Positions 47,742 to 58,965 of a stretch of 64,000 nucleotides of DNA are shown here, piece by piece. The notes under the pieces are model-generated. The model was not told where the DNA came from. It made no database searches and saw nothing but the letters and a program-made list of their open reading frames with translations. Numbering within the stretch: the stretch's first letter is position 1; each line of letters opens with the position of its first letter. Where the stretch lies: NCBI GenBank assembly GCA_029582155.1, contig CM055895.1, forward strand, positions 5,832,044 to 5,896,043, written 5' to 3'. This DNA is from Panopea generosa (Eukaryota > Mollusca > Bivalvia > Adapedonta > Hiatellidae). The position numbers and the translations under genes were made by a program.

Positions 47742-48597
47742 CACTGCGGTCCCGTTATAACGCGGTCCGATATAACGCGGTTTTTGCTTGGCTCCCAATT
47801 TTTCGGCGGGGGGGGGGGGGAAAGGTCGTGATACAAAACTTGAAAATATGCGCGAATGACCAAATGACAACCAAACAATAGATTGTCGCCATGTTTTGAT
47901 TTGATAATCGCTCATCTTCTACTCACCAATTAGCCTTGATTATAACAAACTGTTATAACCATTACCTCATGGTGGTTTAAAGGATTGTTTAAGGGATTGA
48001 TTCATGCCAGCATTGACAATTAACAGTTTGTAATAATCCCGAGTGCTTCAATAAATGCTGACACGCGCCAAACACGGAAGCCATATGCAAACTTTGTTAT
48101 TATCGAGTGATCGCGTGATCAAGCAACGAAGCGGTTGACAGGTATTAGTATATCGCGAGTATATTATCGGATCGTAAACACAAACTCATTTTTATTATTT
48201 AATTGTTGTTAATACTTCAGATTTATATTTTTAATATTTTTATACTAACAGCGTTGAGTTTAAATTGAAGCGTGATTTTTTATATAGGCACCGTTTTTTC
48301 TCCTTCCAGGTTAAACGGAAATGGCTGCCAATTTTAGTATAATCAAAACACGAAAACGTTTTTCTTTCTTTTCTTTTTTTGTATTAATTTCATACATATC
48401 TAAGTGTATCTGTTGTAACTAAATACGCGTTGTATCATATTACAATGCAAACAATACCATTCACAGTAGGACAGCACGATAGGTGTGAAAAACTGACATC
48501 GATTTTTTTCGAGGTAATTATCGCTATAACGCGGTCCGCTTATAACGCGGTTTCGTTTTGTGGACCCCAAGATCCGCGTTATAACGGGACCCGAGTG
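47742..48597. mobile_element. pogo/Tigger-type non-autonomous element, copy 3 (856 bp)
   Basis: Left end CACTGCGGTCCCGTTATAAC followed by GCGGTCCGATATAACGCGGT; right end CCGCGTTATAACGGGACCCG then AGTG. TA flanks at 47740-47741 and 48598-48599. Best-preserved of the three copies (10161-10601, 22450-22933). A 12-bp G tract lies at 47809-47820. No transposase frame. CpG-rich ends suggest it is comparatively young. Confidence 0.88.
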
Positions 48598-49094
48598 TAT
48601 ATAGATAATATTGAAATTATGTTGAGATGCGCATAATAGGTGGTATTTTTTAAAGGATGCAAACAAGCATACGATACAGCACACATTGATATTTTTATTT
48701 AAAAATAAAACCCATTTTGGCAATGCTACACTTGTTTGAATAGTATAGGTAGGAAAAAGGTAAAAACTGCCCCGACTACGTAAATCAACAATTTCCATAG
48801 TTACTATAGAAAATAAACTAATGATGAAAAAAGATTAAATTTTGGCAAAATAACTTCAATATTTAGCGGCACCAGCTCCCTGAGAATTATTAGAATACAA
48901 TGATAAATAAAAAAGTTATGGCAAAAGTCTATGAACTTTCTGATCCTCCCTCGTATATATACAATTAGTTTGAATGACTCTTTGTCAATACTGAACACTG
49001 AAATTTTATTATTTGGTATGCAAAAACAAAACAAAAAAACATCATTAAACTATAGATATATAATGAACAATAAATGTAAAATTTTGTGTTAATA

Positions 49095-49605
49095 TTAGCC
49101 ACACAAAAGAAACAAGAATAGAGTTATGTTTCTTGTACACTGCACTTCCTGTCATTATATTCTACCATTGTATGAAGCTTGATGAAATTCCATCCAGTAC
49201 TTTAAAAGTAATGCTCCAGACAAGGGAAATATATCAAAGGGCAATAACTCTGTAATTAGCAAGAATACAGTTATGTTTCCTGTACACTGCACTTCCTCTC
49301 ATTATATTCTACCATTGTATGAAGCTTGATGAAATTCCATTCGGTACTTTTCAAGTTATGCTCCGGACAAGAAAAAAATATTAAAGGGCAATTACTCTGT
49401 AATTAGCAAGAATACAGTTATGTTTCTTGTACACTGCACTTCCTCTCATTATATTCTACCATTGTATGACGTTTGATGAAATTCCATCCAGTACTTTTTA
49501 AGTGATGCTCCGGACAAGGAAAATTGCAACGGACAGACCGCCCCACAGACCGACCACAGGGTGACTCCAATATACCCCCTCAAAACTTCGTTTGTCTGGG
49601 GTATA
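49095..49605 (+). mobile_element. pearl-like element: three 147-bp units with hairpin tail
   Basis: CATTATATTCTACCATTGTATGA occurs at 49153, 49300 and 49447, exactly 147 bp apart. Each unit has GTTATGTTTC.TGTACACTGC, GATGAAATTCCATCCAGTAC and ATGCTCCGGACAAG. The array leads into ACGGACAGACCGCCCCACAG and ATATACCCCCTCAAAACTTC ... TGGGGTATAA. Same architecture as 32421-33085 with different core sequence. Confidence 0.82.
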
Positions 49606-49691
49606 ATGAGTCACATAAAAGCTGTTTTTTAAGAGTCCAGACATTGCAAAATAATATTTTTCAACTGTTTTTCAACCATTCAAAATTACTA

Positions 49692-50773
49692 CCGTAAATC
49701 TCCGAGTATAAAACACATTTTCCCCCAAATTTTTCAGGTACAAATATAATTCAACATCTGTTCAATTCACTATTTTTACGGGATAATTGCATGGGGTTTA
49801 ATGTAATAAAGAAATATATATGAAAATATTGACATTACTATAAATTTCATTTAATTTACAAAACAAATTTAAAAATTTGGGACAAGAAAATTGTGCAGGT
49901 GTTCGGCGCCGCCAATTTGACTACGCCCACTTGTACTTTCCGCGTCCTTTACTGCTGTCAGATTATCACTCTGTTAATTGAAGCTAATTGACATGATTTT
50001 GAATTAGCGAGTGCGAATACTGTTTGACATGTGGCAATAGTGACACGCTTGAGTAGGTGCTGAGAACATGGTGGGTGAGAAGGGTTTGATAACGTGTTAT
50101 CGTTGTTGGGATAAATGGTGAAGAAATTCGATAATTTCACATTATCATTTCAGACGTGAAACAGTTCTTTTCAGAGTTAACCTTGAAATTGTTAGTCTTT
50201 TTAGACGTAAAACAGTTTTGTTCCAGTCCCATCTCTGACAAACAGTTTCGGCATCTGCTCGACTGCGATGCCGAAGAAGAAGACTCAGAGGGATTTGATG
50301 AGTTGGACATCAGAAACTAATGAATGATGCAGATACAGTGACAGGGTGATGGTCATTTTTAAGACCCAAATACTCCTCGAAAGATGTACTTAAAAAAATT
50401 GTCAATAGCTTGTTTATTATTATTTTCCCTTTAGTCTTACCCAAATACACATAAATAAATGGTAACACCATTTTATACTAGCACATTTTATTTTCTCTAA
50501 CACGCTATATATCACATAAAAAACATTTTACTTATGTTTTTACAAAGTTATGCAGTACAACAGTTTAGATTTCGTTACTCCATAATTAGTCAATCAAAAT
50601 TCATCTTTTACTTTGGTCTGGATTTCAAAATGGCGGATGTAGTAAACAACTGATTCATCTGATTCATGCCTGCGGATAATAGATGCATACTAGCTTTTTT
50701 CGACCAGTTTCGGCTTCAAAATCACCTGCGGATTATACTTGAATGCAGTTTATAATTGGAGAATTACGGTGAC
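49692..50773 (+). mobile_element. pogo-like DNA transposon relic with transposase tail
   Basis: The left end ACCGTAAATCTCCGAGTATA, then AAACACATTTTCCCCCAAAT, and the right end TATAATTGGAGAATTACGGT are imperfect inverted repeats. Inside, a plus-strand segment (50135-50320) ends in an acidic tail like those of pogo/Tigger transposases. No clear TA duplication, so the boundaries are approximate. Confidence 0.55.
50135..50320 (+). pseudogene. C-terminal remnant of a transposase-like protein
   Basis: An open stretch of 61 codons without a start. It ends DKQFRHLLDCDAEEEDSEGF then DELDIRN and a stop. Short acidic tails with E/D runs followed by (E)GF are common at the end of pogo/Tigger-family transposases. 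The upstream part is lost. DVKQF occurs twice, suggesting a small internal duplication. Confidence 0.45.
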
Positions 50774-51084
50774 CCTAAACCTAAGCCGCTTTACTACCCA
50801 TCCATGTGATACTGTGTGGACTACGGGATGGACAGAAGGAAGGATGGTAAACTAAGAGCATATGTGTAAAAGTTGCTTCATAGTCGCAATTTATAACTAG
50901 ATCATTTGCGGAGCACAATGATCAATAAAGTACAAGATATAATGCAATTCATCAAGTGCATACTCCCACACAATACATAAATCAAACAGAACTGCTCATT
51001 AATTCACATGAAATAGTAGTTTAACATACTAACGCCTGTATTATGCATCTTTGCATTATTTGCTCATATCAGTATGCAGACAAC
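50774..51084. other. No recognised gene
   Basis: GGATGGACAGAAGGAAGGAT near 50828 is weakly like a pearl-type tail. Nothing else noticed. Confidence 0.4.
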
Positions 51085-51412
51085 TTCTATATAGGCTGTG
51101 TTTAACTTCTATATAAGCTGTGTTTAACTTCTATATAAGCTATGTTTAACTTCTATATAAGCTGTGTTTAACTTCTAAATAAGCTATGTTTAACTTCTAT
51201 ATAAGCTGTGTTTAACTTCTATATAAGCTATGTTTATTCTATATATGCTATATTTAACTTCTATATAAGCTATATTTAACTTCTATATATCTTCTATATA
51301 AGATTATGTTTAACTTCTATATAAGCTATATTTAACTTGTATATAACTTCTATATAAGATTATGTTTAACTTCTATATAAGCTATGTTTACCTTATATAT
51401 AAGCTTTGTTTA
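51085..51412. repeat. 22-bp minisatellite, about 14 copies
   Basis: Unit TTTAACTTCTATATAAGCTG plus TG, with TATG and TATA variants. Longer units around 51270-51370 contain TATATCTTCTATATAAGATT. Confidence 0.93.
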
Positions 51413-51651
51413 CAATGTCATATTATTAAGTATTTACAGTGTTGTGTAATTATTATATTATAACTATCATGTTTCATTTTCTTTTGATCAATTTTTTGTT
51501 ATATATCTGTTATTTTAAGCAAACTAAACAGGTTATCAACTTGGCAATGATAACTTCTTCTTCTATAAGCAAACCTTGTTATCTGTAATTTTTTTTAAAG
51601 TATACACTGTTTTATTTATCTATAAGCAATTTGATTGTTTGTTTGGATGTG
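51413..51651. other. AT-rich spacer
   Basis: No feature recognised. Confidence 0.4.
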
Positions 51652-51925
51652 CTAAGCATCATTTTTATGCAATCAAGTGTAAACAGACAATCAATTAACA
51701 TAACCACAGTTTCCAGGGATCCTGGAAGGTTAATCAGTACTCAATCAAACTATCTCCACAAGTAACTGATAACTTTCTCATTTGAAGAAGTAGTGATAGA
51801 TGAATGACAATAAGATGTAGTGTAATATATCAATTATCACATACTGTGGCCGTGCGGGAATTCAAACTTACAACCCCTGTGGATTAATAGTGAGGCACGC
51901 TTTCGACTGAGCTAACCAAGACTGG
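51652..51925 (-). mobile_element. SINE type A, near full length
   Basis: On the minus strand: tRNA-like head TTAGCTCAGTCGAAAGCGTG and a B box in GGGGTTGTAAGTTTGAATTC. The body has TCAGTTACTTGTGGAGATAG and TTAACCTTCCAGGATCCC, and the tail region contains CATAAAAATGATGC. No target-site duplication identified. Confidence 0.85.
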
Positions 51926-52007
51926 CTCTGTGAGCAAAGTGAATCTATAATGCTGCGAGTGAACAAGGAAATCCACCCCATCACAGCATTGCAGATCGCA
52001 CGGATTC

Positions 52008-52082
52008 AAGTGGGAAAGTTATCAGTTACTTGCAAAGATGGGGTGTGCTTGAGTACTAACTATTAATAAATCAATCAATCAA
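52008..52082 (+). mobile_element. SINE type A fragment
   Basis: CAAGTGGGAAAGTTATCAGT, TACTTGCAAAGATGGGGTGT, GCTTGAGTACT, then directly an ATCAATCAATCAA tail. Most of the 3' body is deleted. Confidence 0.8.
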
Positions 52083-53781
52083 CTATTGACCAACATCCTA
52101 ATACAGAAAAACAACTTTATTATTATCCAAATATAACATTATATAAAAAAAATTCGGTATAATTTATAATAGTTTAAATGTAGGTTTGACAAAATATTTG
52201 TTTTCATACCATAATTTATTTGCTGTAAAATTCTAAGTATACTAAGATTTTCTACAGCAAGCTAATTTCATGCAGAATCTCCACTGTTTGCGATTCATTA
52301 CACAAGGCATGAAACTGTTGTTGATGATAATAAGAAATATCGGCAGTATAGATTGTTGCATCCCAGGCTCTTAAGCCAATGTGATCTGTCTCCCCAACTA
52401 ATAAAGGCAGCGCAAACCCCTCAGTACGCCTGATTACCATTACTTAACTATTTATAGACCAATGACAAGAAATAATAGTGGGCGATATTAACAGTATTTA
52501 GTGGAAACTGCAGAAGTTACCAATCGTCATCTGACTTGCCCAGAAAAACATCGCTATTACGACAAACCTTAATAACATGCAATTAACCACACAGTATTTT
52601 CAGGGGTTTGGATAAATCCACTCGGTAAATCATATTTTACAGAAACTCCAAGGTTATCATGCAAAAAAAGTGAGTTCTCTGCACTGATGACACAAGTTTA
52701 ATGCTGGGATTGTTTTTTACTTTTGATGTTAATTTTGAATAGCATTTTCAAACATGTGAATCTTTTTGGAAAGCAATGAGACCAAGATCCGGTTTTGAAA
52801 TGAGGCAGATTTTTATTTCTGGTCATAAAATTTGAAAATATTGTCATTTTGGTACAATTTTACATAATTTCTTCATATTTCAAGTATATTAAAACAAAAA
52901 AAAAGGTGTTTTGTCACAACATATAGAGAATATAAATAAACAAGAGTAATAATTATATAATCATGATTTTTTTATTAAAATTTCGTTTCTTCATTAAAGC
53001 TCATAAAATATAAAAGTGTGTGGGGGGTGGGGGGGGGGGGGGGGGGGGGGGGGGGATTAAAGCTAGCATTTTTACTTAAGTATGAATCCTATATTTATTT
53101 ATCACAACAACTACTCTAATACCACAAATAAGTTTTCTGAATAAATATGAAGTGGTGAAAGTAGCATTCTATTTTATTTTGTTTGTACAAATTCAACCAT
53201 GTAAGTTTGATTTTGTCCAAAAAAAAACAGAGTCGGTGGTTAGAAACTTTTTTCAAACTTTATTATCAAGTGCTAATGTGGATATTTGCTGTATAGAAAA
53301 TATCCACTTTGATCCCAGGATCTCCCCGTCCAATAAAAAAATCACGGCAAATACCGGAAAATAGCCTGATGTTTAAACCGAGATTAGAAAGTCGCGCATG
53401 CTCCCCTCGATACCTTATACCAGAAAATGGCAAACGATTCACGTTGAATAGATTCCTTGAAGATTCAACAAGAACTTCCTTGTGTTATAACTTATTGCTG
53501 AGGAACGGTCAATGTCTAGTTTGCAAATGATTTAATAATTATAATTGCATTGAAATGTGGACAGAATAAATACTGTAACCATTTCAGAAACGATTTTTCA
53601 AAGTTTTTCAGATTTTTTTATTTTTGGTCTTGTGGCACAGTTGTGCTCTGAATTTCAAGTCACACTTTTCATAAAGTTTCAGACGTGTTAAAGATTGTCT
53701 TTGGTTTACAGTTTTATATATTGATTTTCTTTATCGTTGTTTCGGTGGTAAACTATATGAAAACTGATAAGACTACGAGAT
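52083..53781. other. No confirmed gene; one unexplained open frame and a G tract
   Basis: The minus frame at 52252-52440 (62 codons from Met, reading RRTEGFALPLLVGETDHIGL then RAWDATIYTADISYY) is less AT-rich than its surroundings and has a coding-like residue mix. I do not recognise it and see no splice sites in the right places. The plus frames at 53152-53530 are not recognisable. A G tract lies at 53023-53055. Confidence 0.35.
53023..53055. repeat. (G)n tract
   Basis: About 33 bases, almost all G (one T). Such tracts can form G-quadruplexes and are prone to assembly and length error. Confidence 0.9.
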
Positions 53782-54780
53782 AGTCAAATCTGTCTTAAGA
53801 GACCACTAAATGGAAATCTGAAAAGTGGTCTCTTAAGGCAGGTGGTCTCTTATTGGGGTAAAATGTTTTTTTGTTGGTCTTTTTTTTGTCTTTTATAATG
53901 CATGTAGGTTTCCATCATTTTTAGGGCTTTCACCCGCTGTTCTAATGTTAGACATTTTCTCTTTGCTGAAGATATAGCAACGTTGATAGAATATGGCAGT
54001 ATGAAACCACAATATTGAAACTCAGTCAAATAAACCTTGATATTCATTGTCTTACATTTACTCATTTTTGTCGTAAAAACTTTCAAACCGTCCATGAAAA
54101 CAATGTTTTTAGTTTCCAATTTAATCTAATCAAAAAGCCAACAAATAATCAAACGTTATTATAATTTTTAATCATAATCAAAAAATATAAAAACAAACGG
54201 CACACAGTCCAATCTCAATTTTCCAATTTAACCTTATCGAAAAGTCCGATCAAACCTATTTAATATTTTTTGTCGTAATAAAAACAAACAACAAACAAAC
54301 CTCAAACTGTCCAATCTTTAATTCCAATTTTATTTAAGTAATTGACGATCCTTTAATCGTAATAAAACAAATAGCAAACATGTCAATTTATTCCACCCAA
54401 ACAATGTTCAAACGTTGATATAAGTGTTTTAACTCTATAACTTGTTATCGGACAATGATCGGCTTTTACCACGAGACACTGCAGTAATTGGCCTTGGGTT
54501 ATTTTTAGCACATTACCTCGGAGATCGACAATTTTACACTTACACATTTGTCACGTACACAAAACATGATGCTGAAATTTCACACCTCGTGTATTCATGG
54601 TCGTACGTTAAAGGATATTTATTGAAATTTGATGGATTTTAAGCGGTCGCTGGTCGCAGAGAGCAAGTGGTCGCTTATTGCATGTGTACTTATGAATGAA
54701 ATTTGTTGGGGGGGATTTAATGTGGTCGCTAACATCAGGGGGTCGCTTATAACAAGTGGTCGCTACTGCAAGTTTGACTG
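53782..54780 (-). mobile_element. pogo/Tigger-type DNA transposon, decayed (about 1 kb)
   Basis: Left end TAGTCAAATCTGTCTTAAGA with GACCAC motifs; right end GTGGTCGCTACTGCAAGTTT then GACTG, followed by TA. The terminal CAGTCAAAC(T/C)TG matches the small MITEs at 11370-11536 and 24940-25100. Subterminal GGTCGCTTAT and AGTGGTCGCT blocks repeat. A CENP-B/psq-type helix-turn-helix relic (53850-54119) is encoded on the minus strand. Too short for a full transposase. Confidence 0.78.
53850..54119 (-). pseudogene. CENP-B/psq-type helix-turn-helix relic of a pogo-like transposase
   Basis: The 89-codon frame contains SSAKRKCLTLEQRVKALKMM at about residues 51-70. This is the start of the N-terminal DNA-binding domain shared by pogo/Tigger transposases and CENP-B (pattern KRK.LTLE.KV..IK). 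Sequence before it does not resemble the family, so the true start was probably near residue 50. After MMETY the domain breaks off. Its place inside an element with pogo-style ends supports the call. Non-functional. Confidence 0.72.
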
Positions 54781-54782
54781 TA

Positions 54783-55336
54783 TATGCCAATAAGTCGTGC
54801 TGGGTCGAATTTGATTATAACGCCTCACGTGTGTAATCACGTTGAAAATTTCTGATATCATCTCAATTTTAATTGGCTTACACCCGATAAAGGAGGAGCT
54901 TATGTATGTTGGTCATGTTCAGGACAATGATTGACATTTGCAGTGTCAATTAGTTTGTTTTTACAACGAAATGCACTGGAGTGAAAATATAATACACAGG
55001 ATATTGTGATTGTGGTAGATTTTGACTCCCATCCAGGAGTCGCGGGTTTTCTCTTTGATTCCGGGAGACCCCCGCACAATGTGGGAGACTTCACATGTCT
55101 GCATTTTATATGAAGAATATAGAAATGTAGTACAATAATCAAATAAAATACAGAAACCAGATGCTATATCTACCAATATTACTTATATGAAATATAAATG
55201 ATTATACATATATTTACTTAAGTGTTAGTCAAATTGAAGAAAATCCATTTGGTGTCATTTTCTTCTATATATAGGTTCTATTTACAGCTGTCAGTGACAC
55301 AACTGCATTTTGTTAAAGGCACAGTGTTACATTTCA
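54783..55336. other. No recognised gene
   Basis: Around 55020-55100 the sequence GACTCCCATCCAGGAGTC and GGGAGACCCCCGCACAATGT, then GGGAGACTTCACATGTCTGC, suggests an unclassified repeat with short hairpins. Frames across it are shadows. Confidence 0.45.
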
Positions 55337-55349
55337 AAACGTCTCATAA

Positions 55350-55657
55350 TAAGCTGTGCCAGGTTAAAGCTCTGTCGGTAGCATGTCTGATTATCAATAC
55401 AGGGGTTGTGAGTTCCCCATCAAGCCATTCACTGCGAGTCTCTGCGATGACTGATATACCACACTGCACCTCATTGTCATTTGTCTCTCACCACTGATTT
55501 AAGTGAGAAAGTTATCAGTTACTTGCAGAAATTTAATCGCTTGAGTACTGCTTAATCTTAAACGACCCGGGGGGGGGGGGGGGGGGGGGGTTAGATTAAC
55601 TGATTGTCTGTTAGCCCTCGATGACATAAAAATGATACTAAATATTCAAATAAAATG
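55350..55657 (+). mobile_element. SINE type A, full length, with internal G tract and 10-bp TSD
   Basis: Head AAGCTCTGTCGGTAGCATGT, GGGGTTGTGAGTTCC, then AAAGTTATCAGTTACTTGCAG, TCTGTTAGCCCTCGATGACA and TAAAAATGATACTAAATATT. Bounded by AAACGTCTCA at 55337-55346 and 55658-55667. The GGATCCCAGG region of the family is replaced by a run of about 22 G at 55569-55590. Confidence 0.9.
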
Positions 55658-55667
55658 AAACGTCTCA

Positions 55668-58174
55668 AATAAAAGATCAGACTCGTGAATCTAAGAATGG
55701 TTTTCAATTTCTGATTGACAGGTGAGAGGTATTAAATCAAACAATATTTGGATTTTTTTGTTGTCAAAACTGGGTCCAAGATAAAATAACTGCTGTGAAA
55801 GTTTTATTAAGATTCATTAAAGAATGAGGGTGCTTTCGCATCTACAAGAAAATGGTTAACAGATGGACAACAGACATCAGACAATTTATCATGACATCAG
55901 CCCAGCTGGCCTTAGGCCTGTAGTGAAAAAGCAGAGCTAAATGCAAAAAAAAAATAAATTGTGAGAAAAAGGCAAGACAAAAACCATACTTTATCATGCA
56001 ATCAATCAATTTCTTATTTCTAACGAATAAAGTATTACCTTACATCAGTGTCTGTAACATGGATGAAAATGAAACAGTTATCGCCAAGACATTATAATGT
56101 CAGAATCATAAATTACAAAACCACTTTGTTCAAAATGATTAGAAAACCTTAAAGGGAGTACTCTGGCATTTAACTTTCAATATGGCATCTAAGCACTGAA
56201 CTTTACTAGTACAAAGATTTGCATGTAACTTAGGCATTTGGTTATCCAAAGTTTATAATTATATTGCCTCTTTATATGTTTGCGTTGGTTTTTAGAAGCT
56301 ACATTATTTGATTTGTTAACTTTTCCTATTATGAACAAACTGCCTTCGATTTAAGTATAATGCCAGTTGTAAACCATTTGTTTAAAGTATTTAGTATAAT
56401 TATATTTGCTATATTAGGTTAAGGTACCCAATGAATCTTGGACACAATGTCAACAACAGAAACAAATTCAGGTTACTAACATAACGATTCAAACATTTTC
56501 AACTGTGTGCCAACTACATAATACCATTAGTTCATTTCTTGTCAACGCGTTCCACTCTTGTTACTTTAGATGTCAGAATAACACAAGAAATACAGTACTG
56601 ACAAAATGTGATTCCATTCAATTATAGACATGGTGTTCAACTAGGAACACAGTAGAAACAGGTAAGAACATGGAATGGTCTCCATGGACTAGGGCAAACT
56701 TTGGACATGTCAAAACAACAAAACGTAGTGAGGACATGGTCAAATCAGGACACAGTAAGAACTTAATAAGGACTCAGTAACAATGGCAATGACATAGTAT
56801 CAACGTTACTAAAACCTACTAGGGGCTTCATTGATGTACTACAAGCATGGCGCTGACAAGAAAGATTGCATGATGTTCTCACTGCATTGTCACTGAGTTG
56901 TCACTACTTTCTTGCTACATCAACTGAGTTCTCACTACGACTTCTCCACGCTTGTGTTATGACCATGGTACCTCCATGTGACATTGCGGAAGACGGCATT
57001 ACGTTGTTAATATATTCTCAGTGCTTACTACATCTATGGCACATTTGCAGCAAGTTCTCACCACATCTAAAATACGGTCAGAGAATTGTGTATAAATACT
57101 GGATCCATTTCCTGACACCGTCACTTTTGTTTCAATCGTGGTCCCTTGAATACGAACACACACAATCCGGAACTTGTTCTGCTTCACAGACAACAGACTA
57201 TACTTGACGCACACGCTGCACTTGTACTGGTGAGGAGGAGAAGGACTGATGCAGTGAAAACTTGGTATGTGCGTGGTCAGCGCATGTTGAGATTTGATTG
57301 GTCATAGTGAGAATGTAGTAAGAGTACATTGGGCGTGGTGCACGCATGATCAGGGCTTGGTAAGAAATAATGCAATCTTCATGGTCTGAGTCTGACTGTG
57401 AATGGGGGACAGAACTTTTTATGTTCCTAATAAAATTACTGTCAATATTTTAATAAGTCTTAATTGAATACTATTCAGGGTAACTGAGGCAGTGGATCTA
57501 TGTTATGTGCATGAAGAGAAACTCTCGTTTGCAGCTTGTATACATGTGTCTTCTGCCAATATGCTCTCTTTAAAATGAACATGTGCAAACAAGGAAAATA
57601 ATAAAAGTACAACTTCAAGATTTTTTCTTTCTTCAAAGATATTTCTACATACATATTTCCCTTGAGTTTACAATTCTGCGTTGCTAATGATAAGTTAATG
57701 TAAAAACAAAATGTCTGGGACATTACCATTAATGATGCTATTAGTGTTTGATGACATATATGATCATGATGTTTGATTGGTTCATGTCCATTAACCAATG
57801 ACTTTGTATAAACAAGTCTATATAAGCAAGAACAACAGACATATTAACTGACAGTTTCTCAGTTTTAGAGTAAACCACTGCACAGAATAAACACTCTGAC
57901 AGTGAACAATTTCTACTGATAATATCTGCATCAAAAATTCTGCTAGAGTCTAAGATATGAAAATACAATACAGGAAGAGACATGAAATGCAACACAGGAT
58001 CAGACCTGGGGACATACATGAACATGACAAAAGTGACACCAATGCAGAAGTTATTCAGTAACATCTCAAGTAAACAACCAATAACATGAACAGAAGCAAT
58101 GACTGTAGGAGAAGGATATATAATAATACCCTCCACTAAATATGGTGTGTTTTCACCATCTTTTAAATGTACGT
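55668..58174. other. No recognised gene
   Basis: Frames at 56866-57207 (plus, 113 codons), 57475-57798 and 57741-58217 (minus) were read. None shows a known domain and the last runs into a minisatellite. The stretch 56640-56960 has scattered GTGAG(A/G)ACATGG-like phrases on both strands, possibly a very old repeat. Confidence 0.45.
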
Positions 58175-58965
58175 TGTCCTTTGTCCACTCAGTAACAGAG
58201 TCCTTCCCTTTGTCCACTCATTAACAGAGTCTGTCCCATTGTCCACTCAGTAACAGAGAGTCCGTCCCAATGTCCACTCAGTAACAGTGAGTCCTTCCCA
58301 TTGTCCATTAAGTAACAGAGAGTCCAGCCTATTGCCCACTCAGTAACAGAGAGTCTGTCCCTCTGCCCACTCAGTAACAGAGAGTCTGTCCCTCTGCCCA
58401 CTCAGTAACAGAGTCTTTCCCATTGCCCACTCAGTAACAGAGAGTCTGTCCCTCTGCCCACTCAGTAACAGAGTCTTTCCCATTGCCCACTCAGTAACAG
58501 AGAGTCTGACCCTCTGCCCACTCAGTAACAGAGTCTTTCCCATTGTCGACTCAGTAACAGAGAGTCTGTCCCTCTGCCCACTCAGTAACAGTCTTTCCCA
58601 TTGTTGACTCAGTAACAGAGAGTCCGTCCCAGTGTCCACTCAGTAACACAGAGTCTGTGCCCTTGTCCACTCAGTAACAGAAAGTCCCTCCAATTGTCCA
58701 CTCAGTAACAGAGTCAGTCCCTTTGCCCACTCAGTAACAGAGTCCTTCCCATTGTCCTCTCAGTAACAGAAAGTCCGTCCAATTGTCCACTCAGTAACAG
58801 AAAGTCTGTCCAATTGTCCACTTAGTAACAGAGAGTCCGTCCCATTGTCCACTCAGTAACAGAGAGTCCGTCCGTTTGCCCACTCAGTAACAGAGAGTCC
58901 GTCCGTTTGCCCAGTCAGTAACAGAGTCTGTCCCTTTGCCCACTTAGTAACAGAGAGTCCCTCAA
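58175..58965. repeat. 29/31-bp minisatellite, about 26 copies
   Basis: Unit CCACTCAGTAACAGAGAGTC plus CGTCCCATTGT. A short version without one GA pair (CAGAGTC) gives 29 bp. Between 58380 and 58560 short and long versions alternate, a dimer of about 60 bp. Minus frames of 70-158 codons reaching into it are repeat products. Confidence 0.94.

Larger units (their letters stand above)
45893..48960. mobile_element. Interval bounded by inverted mariner-like termini (3.07 kb)
   Basis: The left end ACAAGGGGGGATCAGAAAGT, then TTGTAGACTTTTGCCATAAC and TTATCATTGTATTCTAATAA, is mirrored at 48870-48960 with few differences. TACGAGGG...TCA-AAAGTTT.TAGACTTTTGCCATAAC is mariner-style. The inner flank CAGGGAGC is also shared. 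The interval contains a minisatellite, a pogo-type MITE and other insertions. It may be one mariner-like element expanded by insertions or two copies facing each other. No mariner transposase seen. Confidence 0.65.

Noticed and set aside
56030..56095. Possible minus-strand exon ending before GGTAATAC near 56034
   Set aside because: Only about 17 sensible codons (GDNCFIFIHVTDTDV) before a stop; no match to PKC or another family.
56866..57207. 113-codon plus frame and overlapping minus frame
   Set aside because: No known domain, no splice support and a composition like local DNA. Kept only as an unexplained open frame.
58189..58639. Minus frames of 70-99 codons (LLLSGQRDRLSVTEW)
   Set aside because: Produced by the 29/31-bp minisatellite.
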